Shown: in pieces, positions 22,717-30,449 of the stretch
Layout: every line of letters begins with the position of its first letter
How positions within the stretch are numbered: position 1 is the stretch's first letter
NCBI RefSeq assembly: GCF_022179325.1
Contig: NZ_BPQQ01000081.1
Coordinates: 1-52,139 of the forward strand
Origin: Methylobacterium isbiliense
Lineage (GTDB): Bacteria; Pseudomonadota; Alphaproteobacteria; Rhizobiales; Beijerinckiaceae
Reading direction: 5' to 3'
Length of the DNA stretch: 52,139 nucleotides
Translations under genes and position numbers: made by a program
Notes under the pieces: generated by a model
The model's input: the letters and a program-made list of their open reading frames with translations, nothing else
Told to the model about the DNA's origin: nothing
The model's database searches: none

Positions 22717-22790
22717 TGGGGGATAGTTTAACGGTAGAACAGCGGACTCTGACTCCGTTAGTCGTGGTTCGAATCCACGTCCCCCAGCCA
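22717..22790 (+). tRNA. tRNA-Gln (anticodon CTG)
   Basis: A full cloverleaf can be drawn by eye. The acceptor stem is TGGGGGA / TCCCCCA, followed by discriminator G and an encoded CCA. The D-arm lies around TAGTTTAACGGTAGAAC. The anticodon stem GCGGA / TCCGT encloses the loop CTCTGAC, with anticodon CTG. The T-arm contains GGTTCGAATCC. The D-loop and T-loop invariant bases are present. DNA downstream (22.8-24.0 kb) contains gene remnants, as is usual next to a tRNA used as an integration site. Confidence 0.95.
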
Positions 22791-23086
22791 AATCAGATCA
22801 AGCAGCAACTTGAGACCGACGCCGATCCCGTGATTGCCCGGGCGGCGATCTGGATGCCCTGCTGCAGGAGGGCGTCCTGAGAGGCGCTGATGCCGTCGGC
22901 TTGGCCGATCCGGCAGCCGGCCCGCACGCGGTCGCGAAGCGCCTCGCCCTCGTCGATGCCGTCCTGGTAAGCCCGAACGCAACCGAGTTCCTGGCGCTGA
23001 AGGGCAGATTGCAGCGCAGCAGCGGACGGTACTCCGAGCGGCGCTCGCGGGTCCCGCCTCACCCGAGGGCGATGGGGCCGGCCGCT
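22791..23086. other. gap after tRNA-Gln with no supportable gene
   Basis: About 300 bases with short open frames on both strands, none with a recognisable product, good start or ribosome-binding site. A minus-strand frame (22793-23062) is open but featureless. Read together with the broken oxidoreductase tail that follows, it looks like decayed DNA. Confidence 0.4.
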
Positions 23087-23290
23087 TCAGGCCTCCAGCC
23101 GCCCGCCGCGGTGATTGGCGAACAGATCGCCGATCATGAAGGTCGGCACCGTGGTGTCGGCGCTCGGCAGACTCGACATCACAGAGGCGTCCGCGACGGT
23201 GAGCCCCCTTGTCGTCGGTCACCCGCCCGGTCGGATCGACCACCGCCCCGGCCTCGTCCTGGCGGGCGAGGCAGGCCGCGGCCGCGCCCG
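23087..23290 (-). pseudogene. C-terminal remnant of a GMC oxidoreductase, frameshifted
   Basis: The minus strand encodes VVDPTGRVTDDKG in one frame and then, after a shift at a run of five G (plus-strand CCCCC at 23203-23207), GLTVADASVMSSLPSADTTVP and TFMIGDLFANHRGGRLEA, then stop. These two pieces match the conserved end of FAD-dependent GMC oxidoreductases (pattern VVDP-x-x-RV ... LRVVDASVMP ... NAPTIMI). The N-terminal FAD domain and the rest of the substrate domain are missing. The shift in a homopolymer could be a sequencing error, but the missing bulk of the gene shows it is a remnant either way. Confidence 0.5.
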
Positions 23291-23394
23291 ATGCCGGTTC
23301 GGGGGCGTGCGTCCCCTGTGCCCGGGCCAGGGCAGGGCGTGCGGGATTCACGCAGGCGAATGAACCCCGGCCGCCGTGCTGGCAGACCATCGCG

Positions 23395-23622
23395 ATGAGA
23401 CAGGCGGCCCCTCCCGCGTCCCTGAACGGTCTCGACAGAGCCAATGCCGAGACCCGGTCGCTGATCGTCCAGAACTGGGTGCTGGTTCAGCTCACGCGGG
23501 CGTGCCTGAGCCGGTCGCTGGAAGCTCTGGCGATCTCGCGCGAACTGCTGCGCCAGCCCCTCTACGAGGCCCGGACGGGACGGATCCGACCGCGCGCCGG
23601 GGCGCCCGATCCGCCGCCGTGA
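23395..23622 (+). CDS. small hypothetical protein (75 aa)
   Basis: Unrecognised. The predicted product has a helical middle (NAETRSLIVQNWVLVQLTRA, then SRSLEALAISRELL) and a Pro/Arg-rich tail. It looks like the short, helix-rich hypotheticals frequent in Methylobacterium, and its middle resembles the 61-residue ORF at 23749 in composition. No signal peptide and no clear ribosome-binding site are seen. It lies on the edge of the decayed stretch after the tRNA, so it could also be spurious. Confidence 0.4.
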   Translation: MRQAAPPASLNGLDRANAETRSLIVQNWVLVQLTRACLSRSLEALAISRELLRQPLYEARTGRIRPRAGAPDPPP

Positions 23623-23748
23623 GCGGCCGCATTAGGCTTGGCTGAGTGGCCTGAGGTAGGCTCCGCCATCGTTGGCAGTTCCGAATCCGTAGGCGCCAGC
23701 GGCAGAGAGACGCGTGTGCTCCCGCTTACAGCATGCAGGAGCGCCGCC

Positions 23749-23934
23749 ATGGCCAAGCTCGATGGCCGCAATCTGCCTTATCTGCTGTGGTCCGAGAAGG
23801 CGCTGGCACACAGCCGGAGGATGATCGACCGCTCGTACGAGGTTCTCAGGCGATCATCCATCGTCCTGAATTCGCTGTCGTACCAGCGCCCCGAGGCGAA
23901 GGCGCGGTCGGACGACAAGGCCGATCGCGGCTGA
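23749..23934 (+). CDS. small hypothetical protein (61 aa)
   Basis: Unrecognised. The start is well supported: AGGAG at 23737-23741 sits seven bases before the ATG. The product (MAKLDGRNLPYLLWSEKALA, then HSRRMIDRSYEVLRRSS) is mostly amphipathic helix with a charged C-terminus and no membrane segment. Its HSRRMIDRS-YEVLRR run recalls the SRSLEALAISRELLRQ run of the ORF at 23395, so the two may be relatives or ancient duplicates. Function unknown. Confidence 0.5.
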   Translation: MAKLDGRNLPYLLWSEKALAHSRRMIDRSYEVLRRSSIVLNSLSYQRPEAKARSDDKADRG

Positions 23935-24072
23935 TCGCACCTCCGGCGCCTGGAGCAGGAGCCGATCGCGCTGCACGTGCGTCCGGACCCCTTTGCGCGG
24001 GGGCCTGCCGCTCGACCACGGGGCGTGGCCCTTCGCCGTGCCGGTCGTCGGGATCGACGCCCGCCGTCGCCT

Positions 24073-24993
24073 TCAGGGCATCGTAGGGCGGGATGGCCGC
24101 CCCTGCAGGTGCTGCTCACGCAGGAACAGGCAGAGGCCGCTGATGACGATGATGGCGGCTCCGGTCAGGGTGAGCGGTCCCACCACTTCGCCGAAGAAGA
24201 CATAGCCGAAGAGCATGCCCCACAGGATCAGCGTGTATTGGTAGGGGACGACGGCCGTGGCCGGCGCCAGGCGAAGCGAGTGGTTGACGCAGAGATTGCC
24301 GGCGAGAGAGCCGATGCCGAGGAGGAGCATGAGCGCGAGATCCACGGCACCGGGCGGCGTCCACCCGTACGCCAGCACCAGCGCGCCGCCGAAGACGAGC
24401 GAGGTCAGGAGCTGACCGCTCATCAGGACGGTTCCCGGCACGCCCGCAAGTTTGCGGGTGGTGACCAGGAAGAGCGCGTAGACGAGGCTGCCGCTGAGGG
24501 CGCAGAGGGCCCCCGGCGAGAGCGTGCCCGGGGACGGATGCAGGGCGAGCACGACCCCGCCGAAGCCCGCCACGACGGCCGTCCAGCGGCGCCAGCCGAC
24601 CCGCTCCCCGAGCAGCAGCGGGGAGAGGGCGGTGACGTAGATCGGGCCGGCCATGTAGTAGGTGATGACCTCGGCCAGCGGCAGCGTGCTGACGCCCCAG
24701 AAGAACAGCGACGCTTCGAGCGTGGAGAACGCCGCCCGCAGCAGTTGCAGCCGCGGGTGCGGCGCCCGGCGGAACGCCTCGGGTCCGGCACGCCGGATGG
24801 CCGGGGCCAGGACGCAGAGGCCGGCGATGCTGCGCACCAGCATCAGCTGACCGACCGTGTAGGCGCCCAGCAGCCACTTGCCGACGGTGTCGTTCATGGC
24901 GAACAGCAGCGTGCCGAGCAGCATCATGGCGATGCCGCCGACGGCGCCCGCCGGCAGCACGGCCCGGCTCGCGAGCGCGGGTTCGATCGTCAC
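24073..24993 (-). CDS. DMT-superfamily (EamA) transporter
   Basis: Inner-membrane protein of 306 residues with about ten hydrophobic helices arranged as two EamA repeats. The first repeat starts at GGIAMMLLGTLLFAMNDTVGKWL; the second starts after the LHPSPGTLSPGALCALSGSLVYALFLV stretch. The motif ITYYMAGPIYVTALSPLLLGE ends the first half and VVPYQYTLILWGMLFGYVFFGE the second, as is typical. These carriers export or import small metabolites; the substrate cannot be predicted. A second, more distant DMT protein lies at 50127. Confidence 0.88.
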   Translation of the reverse strand: MTIEPALASRAVLPAGAVGGIAMMLLGTLLFAMNDTVGKWLLGAYTVGQLMLVRSIAGLCVLAPAIRRAGPEAFRRAPHPRLQLLRAAFSTLEASLFFWGVSTLPLAEVITYYMAGPIYVTALSPLLLGERVGWRRWTAVVAGFGGVVLALHPSPGTLSPGALCALSGSLVYALFLVTTRKLAGVPGTVLMSGQLLTSLVFGGALVLAYGWTPPGAVDLALMLLLGIGSLAGNLCVNHSLRLAPATAVVPYQYTLILWGMLFGYVFFGEVVGPLTLTGAAIIVISGLCLFLREQHLQGRPSRPTMP

Positions 24994-25175
24994 GCCGCAT
25001 CCTCCCCCGGCTCTTCACCGCACCGGGGACGAGGCCGTTGCCCGGCGATAGCGCGGGGTGAGCGCTTTGCAAACCGGTCGGATCGCGGCCGCGGGGCGTC
25101 CGCACCGCACGGCGCTTGCCTGGGCGGACCGCCTGTCGGACGGTGGCCGGACGCGTGCCGGAGAGCCGAGAGACC

Positions 25176-26594
25176 ATGAGCCGAGACGATGCCGTCGCCC
25201 GCGCCACCGCCCTGTTCGATGGCGGCGCCTTCCTGGCAAACCTGCGGGACAAGGTGGCGCTGCGCACCGAGAGCCAGGTCGCGGACCAGGGGCCGGCCCT
25301 GCGGGCCTACCTTACGGACGGGCTCGGCCCCGACCTCGCGCGCCTCGGCTTCTCGTCCGGCATCCTCGACAACCCGGATGGTTGCCACGGCCCCTTCCTG
25401 ATCGCCGAGCGGCGCGAGGATCCGGCGCTGCCCACCGTGCTGATCTACGGCCACGGCGACACCGTGCAGGGCTATCCGGCGCAGTGGCGCGCCGGCCTCG
25501 ATCCCTGGCGGGTCGTGGTCGAGGGCGAGCGCTGGTACGGGCGGGGCACCGCCGACAACAAGGGCCAGCACCTCGTCAATCTCGCGGCCCTGGAGGCGGT
25601 TGCGGCGGCCCGCGGCGGGCGCCTCGGCTTCAACGTGCGGCTGCTGATCGAGACCGGGGAGGAGGTGGGCTCGCCGGGCCTGCGGGCGCTCTGCGCCGCG
25701 CAGCGCGCCGCGCTTGCGGCGGACCTCCTGATCGCCTCGGACGGGCCGCGCCTGAGCGCGGAGCGCCCGACACTCTTTCTCGGCTCGCGCGGCGGCATCA
25801 CAGTCGATCTCGTGGTGGCGCTGCGCGAGGGCGCACACCACTCGGGCAACTGGGGCGGCCTGCTGCGCAATCCCGGCACCATCCTGGCCAACGCCATCGC
25901 CTGCCTCGTCGACGGCAACGGGCGCCTGCTGGTCGAGGGGCTGCGCCCGCCGCCGATCCCCGAGGGCGTGCGGGCGGCCCTGCGCGGGATCGCGCCCGCC
26001 GGCGGGCCGACCGATCCGGACATCGACCCGGACTGGGGCGAGCCCGGCCTCACCCCGGCCGAGCGCGTCTTCGCCTGAAACACCCTGGAGGTGCTGGCCT
26101 TCCTGACCGGCAATCCGGAGGGGCCGCTCAACGCCGTGCCGGCGCACGCCACGGCGACGCTGCAGCTGCGCTTCGTGGTCGGGACCGACTGGGAGAACGC
26201 GCCCGCGATCCTGCGTGCGCATCTCGACCGGCACGGCTTCCCGATGGTGGAGGTGCGGCCAGCCCGCGGCGAGGTGTTTCGCGCGACCCGGCTCGCCGTG
26301 GACGACCCGTGGGTCGCCTGGGCGATGGACTCGCTCGCCCGCACCACCGGCAAGGCGCCGGCGCTGCTGCCGAACATCGGCGGGTCGCTGCCGAACGACG
26401 CCTTCTCGGACATCCTCGGCATGCCGACCCTGTGGGTGCCCCATTCCTACCCGGCCTGCTCGCAGCATGCCCCCGACGAGCACCTGCTCGCGCCGGTGGT
26501 GCGGGAGGGGCTCGCCATGATGGCCGGGCTGTTCTGGGACCTCGGCGAGGCCGGGCCGGCCATCCGCGCGGCGCGGCGGCCGGCCGCCGCGTGA
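25176..26594 (+). pseudogene. M20-family peptidase interrupted by one in-frame TGA
   Basis: Zinc-dependent M20 metallopeptidase, 472 residues if read through. The first part (1-300) carries the metal ligands in YGHGDTVQGYPAQW, GRGTADNKGQH, LLIETGEEVGSPG and IASDGPRL. A TGA at 26076-26078 (codon 301) follows LTPAERVFA, and the same frame continues with NTLEVLAFLTGNPEGPLNAV, QLRFVVGTDWENAP, NIGGSLPNDAFSDILG and the last ligand region PHSYPACSQHAPDEH. In relatives I recall a Trp at this place (VFGWNTLEVLAF), so a single TGG to TGA change explains it. The ATG at 25176 is the family-like start (MSRDDAVARA). Truncation would lose the final zinc ligand. Confidence 0.8.
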
Positions 26595-26602
26595 GCCGCG
26601 GC

Positions 26603-26863
26603 TCAGCGGCGCGGGCGGGCCGTGCCGGTGTAGCGGGTGGCCGCGCCCGGGGCGACCGCGGGTGCCGCCGCCGGGCCGTTGGCCAGCCCGGCGCGCCGCT
26701 CGGCATCCTCGGCCATGAAGCGGTACATCTCCCACTTCGTCGTGCCCTCGCTGAACATGCCGGAGGGCGCCTTGTAGCTGTAGTTCTCCTTGGCGGTCTG
26801 GGCGGACGCGGCCGTCGCGGCGAGCGTCATCGCGCCGGCAAGGAGCAGGATCGACTTGGTCAT
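26603..26863 (-). CDS. small exported hypothetical protein
   Basis: 86 residues with a convincing Sec signal peptide (MTKSILLLAGAMTLAATAASAQ, likely cleaved after SA-Q near residue 22). The mature part contains YSYKAPSGMFSEGTTKWEMYRFMAEDAERRAG and an Ala/Pro-rich, Arg-rich tail. No domain is recognised. An alternative ATG at 26875 adds four residues. It is convergent with the broken peptidase gene, eight bases apart. Confidence 0.65.
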   Translation of the reverse strand: MTKSILLLAGAMTLAATAASAQTAKENYSYKAPSGMFSEGTTKWEMYRFMAEDAERRAGLANGPAAAPAVAPGAATRYTGTARPRR

Positions 26864-26945
26864 ATTGTCACCCATGAAGGTCCATCACAGCGCGTCGTGT
26901 CCGCGCCGTCGATGAGCCTCGATTTAGGTGTCTCGCCTGCGATCG

Positions 26946-26965
26946 CATGTGCGCTGGCGCACATG
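26946..26965. promoter_or_regulatory. perfect palindrome, possible operator
   Basis: CATGTGCGC-TG-GCGCACATG: 9-bp perfect arms around a 2-base centre. It lies in the 377-bp divergent gap between the small exported protein and the MDR oxidoreductase. Its symmetry and position suit a dimeric regulator; no regulator is encoded next to it. Confidence 0.4.
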
Positions 26966-27066
26966 GGTTGGCCGCAAATCAGTCGAACGGGCGGATGAGT
27001 ACTGCAAGACCCTTAAAATAGACTTTTGGTGCATGGCTGATCTCCGTCTGACGCATAACGAAAGTG

Positions 27067-27097
27067 CTGCAGGAAAGAAGGTTTTCTTTCGCTGCAG
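27067..27097. repeat. long inverted repeat upstream of the MDR oxidoreductase
   Basis: Arms CTGCAG-GAAAGAA and TTCTTTC-G-CTGCAG pair over 13 bp with one bulged G and a 4-base loop. It starts 174 bp before the oxidoreductase ATG. As RNA it would be a stable hairpin in the leader; as DNA it could be a protein site or the relic of a mobile element. It is not followed by a T-run on the plus strand, so it is not a standard terminator. Confidence 0.5.
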
Positions 27098-27240
27098 ATC
27101 GAGAGAAGGTCCTGCTCCGCCGGAGCGGACAGGCGGCTGCCGCGTGGCGATGGCGCGCGGCCTGCCCCGCAGGCGCCTGCCGCCGCGACGGTGGGCGCCA
27201 TCGGCCGGCACCCTATGTCCGGGCGCAACGGGAGGCTCAC

Positions 27241-28248
27241 ATGAACGCAGTCAGGATCGGCGCCGCGGGCGGACTGGATGGGCTGGAACGCGTCGACCTG
27301 CCCGACCCGGGTGCGCCGGGGCCGGGCGACATCCGGGTGCGGATCCACGCCAGCTCCCTCAATTATCACGATTACGGCGTGGTCCGGTCGGGCGACCCGA
27401 AGTTCCGCGGTCGTATTCCGATGTCCGATGGAGCGGGCGTCGTCGAAGCCGTCGGCGAGGGCGTGACGGAGTTCGCGGCCGGCGACGCGGTCGTGTCCTG
27501 TTTCTTCCCTCTCTGGCTCGATGGTCCCGCGACCACGGGCGACTTCGCGACCGTGCCGGGCGACGGCGTGGACGGCTATGCGCGGGAGATCGTCGTCCGG
27601 CCGGCCACGTGGTTCACGCGGGCGCCGCAGCGCTACAGCCACGCGCAGGCCGCGACCCTGACCACCGCCGGCCTGACCGCGTGGCGCGCGCTGGTGGCGG
27701 ATGGCGGCCTGAAGGCCGGCGACAGCGTCCTGACGCTGGGCACCGGCGGCGTCTCGATCTTCGCCCTGCAGATCGCCAAGGCGATGGGCGCGACCGTGAT
27801 CGCCACCTCCTCGTCGGAGGCCAAGCTGGAGAAGGCGAAGGCGCTCGGCGCTGACCACACCATCAACTACAAGGCCGAGCCGAACTGGGGTGAGGCCGTG
27901 CGGCGCTGGACGGGCGGACGCGGCGTCGACCACGTGGTCGAAGTCGGCGGCCCGGGAACGCTGCCGCAATCCATCACCGCCGTCCGTAACGGCGGCCACA
28001 TCTCGCTGATCGGGGTGCTGACGGGGCGGGGCGGCGAGGTGCCCACCGCGGCGATGATGGTGAAGCAGGTGCGGCTGCAGGGATTGGTGGTCGGCAGTCG
28101 CCGGCAGCAACAGGACTTCGTGCGCGGCCTCGAAGCCACGGGGATCGAGCCGGTCATCGACCGCAGCTTCGGTCTCGACGCGCTCGCTGAAGCGTTCCGC
28201 CACGAGGAATCCGGCGCGCATTTCGGAAAGATCTGCGTCGAATTCTAA
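27241..28248 (+). CDS. zinc-less MDR alcohol dehydrogenase / quinone oxidoreductase-like
   Basis: Medium-chain dehydrogenase/reductase, 335 residues. The N-terminal GroES-like domain has SSLNYHDYGVVRSG, where the catalytic-zinc cysteine of classical alcohol dehydrogenases is replaced by Asn, and SDGAGVVEAVGEGV. The Rossmann domain has an altered nucleotide motif, LTLGTGGVSIFALQIAKAMGA, then ATSSSEAKLEKAKALGADH and GVDHVVEVGGPGTLPQSI. The structural-zinc cysteine lobe is missing. The family reduces enones or quinones with NADPH; the substrate is unknown. The ATG at 27241 begins a typical N-terminus. It appears to be a single-gene unit. Confidence 0.88.
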   Translation: MNAVRIGAAGGLDGLERVDLPDPGAPGPGDIRVRIHASSLNYHDYGVVRSGDPKFRGRIPMSDGAGVVEAVGEGVTEFAAGDAVVSCFFPLWLDGPATTGDFATVPGDGVDGYAREIVVRPATWFTRAPQRYSHAQAATLTTAGLTAWRALVADGGLKAGDSVLTLGTGGVSIFALQIAKAMGATVIATSSSEAKLEKAKALGADHTINYKAEPNWGEAVRRWTGGRGVDHVVEVGGPGTLPQSITAVRNGGHISLIGVLTGRGGEVPTAAMMVKQVRLQGLVVGSRRQQQDFVRGLEATGIEPVIDRSFGLDALAEAFRHEESGAHFGKICVEF

Positions 28249-28636
28249 AGCGGTCTCTTGGCGCGCAGGCCAGCCACAGCGCTCCGCGCCGTCCTGCTCG
28301 TCGGTCTCGGAGCGATGACGGGCGCGCTCGTCGGCATCGCGCGGGAGGAGAGTTCGGGTTTCGAGGACTCAGCCGGCCTCCTCGTGGTCTTCACCGTCGG
28401 CCCGGTCGAGGCGCTTCCCGGCGCATGGACCGGATGGCACGGCGCCCCGCCATCATGACCAGACCGGGCGAAGTCGCACCGGCCGGGTCGTCACGGAATC
28501 GACCGGACGTGCGCTACCGCACGCGTCGTGCGTGCGCGCAGGTCCAAATCGCGTTGCGGCCGCCGCTGCCCCTTCACTTGCGGAAGACTGAGCCGCACCT
28601 TCGCATGGTCTGACGGCGCGAAGGGTGCAGATCCCG
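28249..28636. other. gap without a supportable gene
   Basis: A 66-codon frame from a TTG at 28258 (with a later ATG at 28315) has a hydrophobic stretch but no ribosome-binding site and no family. I see no terminator with a T-run or RNA gene here. Confidence 0.3.
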
Positions 28637-28828
28637 ATGTCCCGCTGGCTTCGATCCGCGGCCCTTGTGGCGATCATCCTGCTGGCGGGCGCGGCGAGCC
28701 CTGCCGGTGCGCAATGGGGCAACTGCCCGCCCGGCTACAAGAGTGCGGCGGGCGCTTGCGTCCGCTCGTGCCCGGGAGGGTACGAGGACCGGGGCTCCTA
28801 CTGCGCCTATCGGAACGAAGGCAATTGA
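28637..28828 (+). CDS. small cysteine-containing exported protein (63 aa)
   Basis: A Sec signal peptide (MSRWLRSAALVAIILLAGAA, cleavage likely in AGAQ-W near residue 25) is followed by a mature peptide of about 37 residues with four cysteines in two CPxGY units: NCPPGYKSAAGAC and SCPGGYEDRGSYC. The even spacing suggests two disulfides in the periplasm or outside the cell. A GTG at 28625 would add four residues. The role is unknown; similar short Cys/Pro/Gly-Tyr proteins are common in rhizobiales. Confidence 0.65.
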   Translation: MSRWLRSAALVAIILLAGAASPAGAQWGNCPPGYKSAAGACVRSCPGGYEDRGSYCAYRNEGN

Positions 28829-29266
28829 TTCGCCCTCCGCTTGGCCAAGGCGGCCCGCCGATTGGCAAGTCCGCGCGGCGAACCTGAAATCTACCATCCC
28901 GACGGGATCGACCGACCGATCAGGAGGTCACGTCTCCCCTGGCCGGGAGGCGGACGGGCGGCATCCTTGTGCATGGTCTCGGGAGCCGCTTAGGGCTGGT
29001 TCGTGGCCTTGACCTCCTCTCGGACGCCTGGATCCGAAGGCCGATGGCGCCTCGCCTTCGACGTGCGTGCGACCGTTGGTGATGGCGGTCTTGATGAAGA
29101 CAATAATCCTAAATCTCACCAGCAACATAGGTTAAATGGGAGCTTTATCCCGCGCATCTAAGTAGAACATCTTTATTTCATCAAAAAATTTGAGATCCGT
29201 CGGGTTGAAACATCAGGAACAAAGGCAGAGGCGTGTGGTTAGTCGTGGCTCGCAAGGGAGAACGCC
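28829..29266. other. intergenic region, A/T-richer in its second half
   Basis: No gene found. From about 29090 to 29220 base composition becomes markedly A/T-rich compared with the rest of the window, directly upstream of the RTX gene. This suits a promoter and regulatory region or foreign DNA. I could not assign a convincing -35/-10 pair. Confidence 0.4.
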
Positions 29267-30292
29267 ATGGCTCAGATCGACGGCACGCAGGGTCCTGATC
29301 GCTTCATCGGCACGCCAGTGGCCGATGTGATCAACGGGTTCGCAGGAGACGACATCCTTCTCGGAAATCTCGGCGACGACCAGATCTTTGGTGGCGAGGG
29401 CTTCGATCGCATCGATGCGCAGGACGGCAACGACATCATCGATGCCGGCGACGGTACGGATTACGCAGCCGGCGGGCCGGGCAACGACGTGATCTACGGG
29501 CGCGGCGGCTTCGATCAGCTGATCGGCGAGGCCGGTGACGATCTGATTTACGGCAATGAAGGCAACGACTACGCCGCCGGCAACCCGGGCAACGACAGCA
29601 TCTTCGGCGGCAACGGAGACGACTTCTTCGTCGGTGAGGCGGGCAACGATGTCGTCCGAGGCGAGGCGGGGAACGACTTCGTGGCCGGCGGCGACGACAA
29701 TGACGACGTCTCCGGCGGCGACGGCGACGATCTCGTCGACGGCGACCTCGGCAACGATACGCTCAGCGGCGATGCCGGGCAGGACGTGCTCTACGGCGAT
29801 GCCGGCGACGACCGTCTGCTGGCCGGCAGCGACAACGACATCGCCGCCGGCGGCCTCGGCAACGACATCATCTTCGGAGAGTTCGGCGACGACCAAGTGC
29901 TCGGAGAGGATGGAGCCGACTTCATCGGCGCCGGGGCCGGCAACGATTACGCGTCCGGAGGGGCCGGCGACGACTGGCTTTTCGGAGAGGACGGCTCCGA
30001 TCTGCTGTTCGGCAACGCCGGCAACGATCGCCTGACGGGCGGCGCCGGCCCCGACACGTTCGCCTTCGGCGCCGGTGACGGGGCGGATTTCGTGGTCGAC
30101 TTCGTGGTCGGTGGCTCCGAGCGGGACGTGATCGCGTTCAACAACGGCGCCTTCTCGTCGTTCGCCCAGGTCCAGGCCGCGAGCCGGCAGGTCGGAGCCG
30201 ACACGGTGATCAACTACGGGAACGGCGACAGCATCACCCTCGCCAACACGACCGCGACCAGCCTGACCGCCGACAACTTCACGTTCAGCTGA
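29267..30292 (+). CDS. RTX (hemolysin-type calcium-binding repeat) protein
   Basis: Acidic glycine-rich protein of 341 residues composed almost wholly of RTX nonapeptides, about 27 in a row from residue 27 to about 270 (for example GGPGNDVIY, GEAGDDLIY, GGNGDDFFV). These bind Ca2+ and fold into a beta-roll. The C-terminal 70 residues (from VVDFVVGGSERDVIAFNNG to TSLTADNFTFS) look like the uncleaved type I secretion signal region. There is no N-terminal signal peptide and no catalytic domain. The ATG at 29267 follows AAGGGAG. No ABC transporter or membrane-fusion protein is nearby, so the exporter must be encoded elsewhere. Likely extracellular or surface-bound. Confidence 0.92.
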   Translation: MAQIDGTQGPDRFIGTPVADVINGFAGDDILLGNLGDDQIFGGEGFDRIDAQDGNDIIDAGDGTDYAAGGPGNDVIYGRGGFDQLIGEAGDDLIYGNEGNDYAAGNPGNDSIFGGNGDDFFVGEAGNDVVRGEAGNDFVAGGDDNDDVSGGDGDDLVDGDLGNDTLSGDAGQDVLYGDAGDDRLLAGSDNDIAAGGLGNDIIFGEFGDDQVLGEDGADFIGAGAGNDYASGGAGDDWLFGEDGSDLLFGNAGNDRLTGGAGPDTFAFGAGDGADFVVDFVVGGSERDVIAFNNGAFSSFAQVQAASRQVGADTVINYGNGDSITLANTTATSLTADNFTFS

Positions 30293-30449
30293 GCGGCCCG
30301 CTCTCCGCAGGCTGGCACCGGGCGGGATCGCGATCCCGCCCGGTGCCGACCCACGCCCAAAAGCCACCCGCCGAAAGCGGTTGCGCACCGATGCAGGGTC
30401 CACGACAATGCAGCACGGCCGCGTTCCGAGAACGGGAGTGCACCGGCTG

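Noticed and set aside
22793-23062. 89-codon minus-strand frame ending at the tRNA
   Set aside because: No recognised family and no ribosome-binding site; I could not tell it from chance.
28258-28458. 66-codon frame starting at TTG after the MDR oxidoreductase
   Set aside because: Weak start, no ribosome-binding site, no family; the hydrophobic stretch alone is not enough.
29340-30060. Short periodic DNA repeats that might suggest a CRISPR array
   Set aside because: The 27-base periodicity comes from coding nonapeptide RTX repeats; there are no identical repeats with unique spacers.
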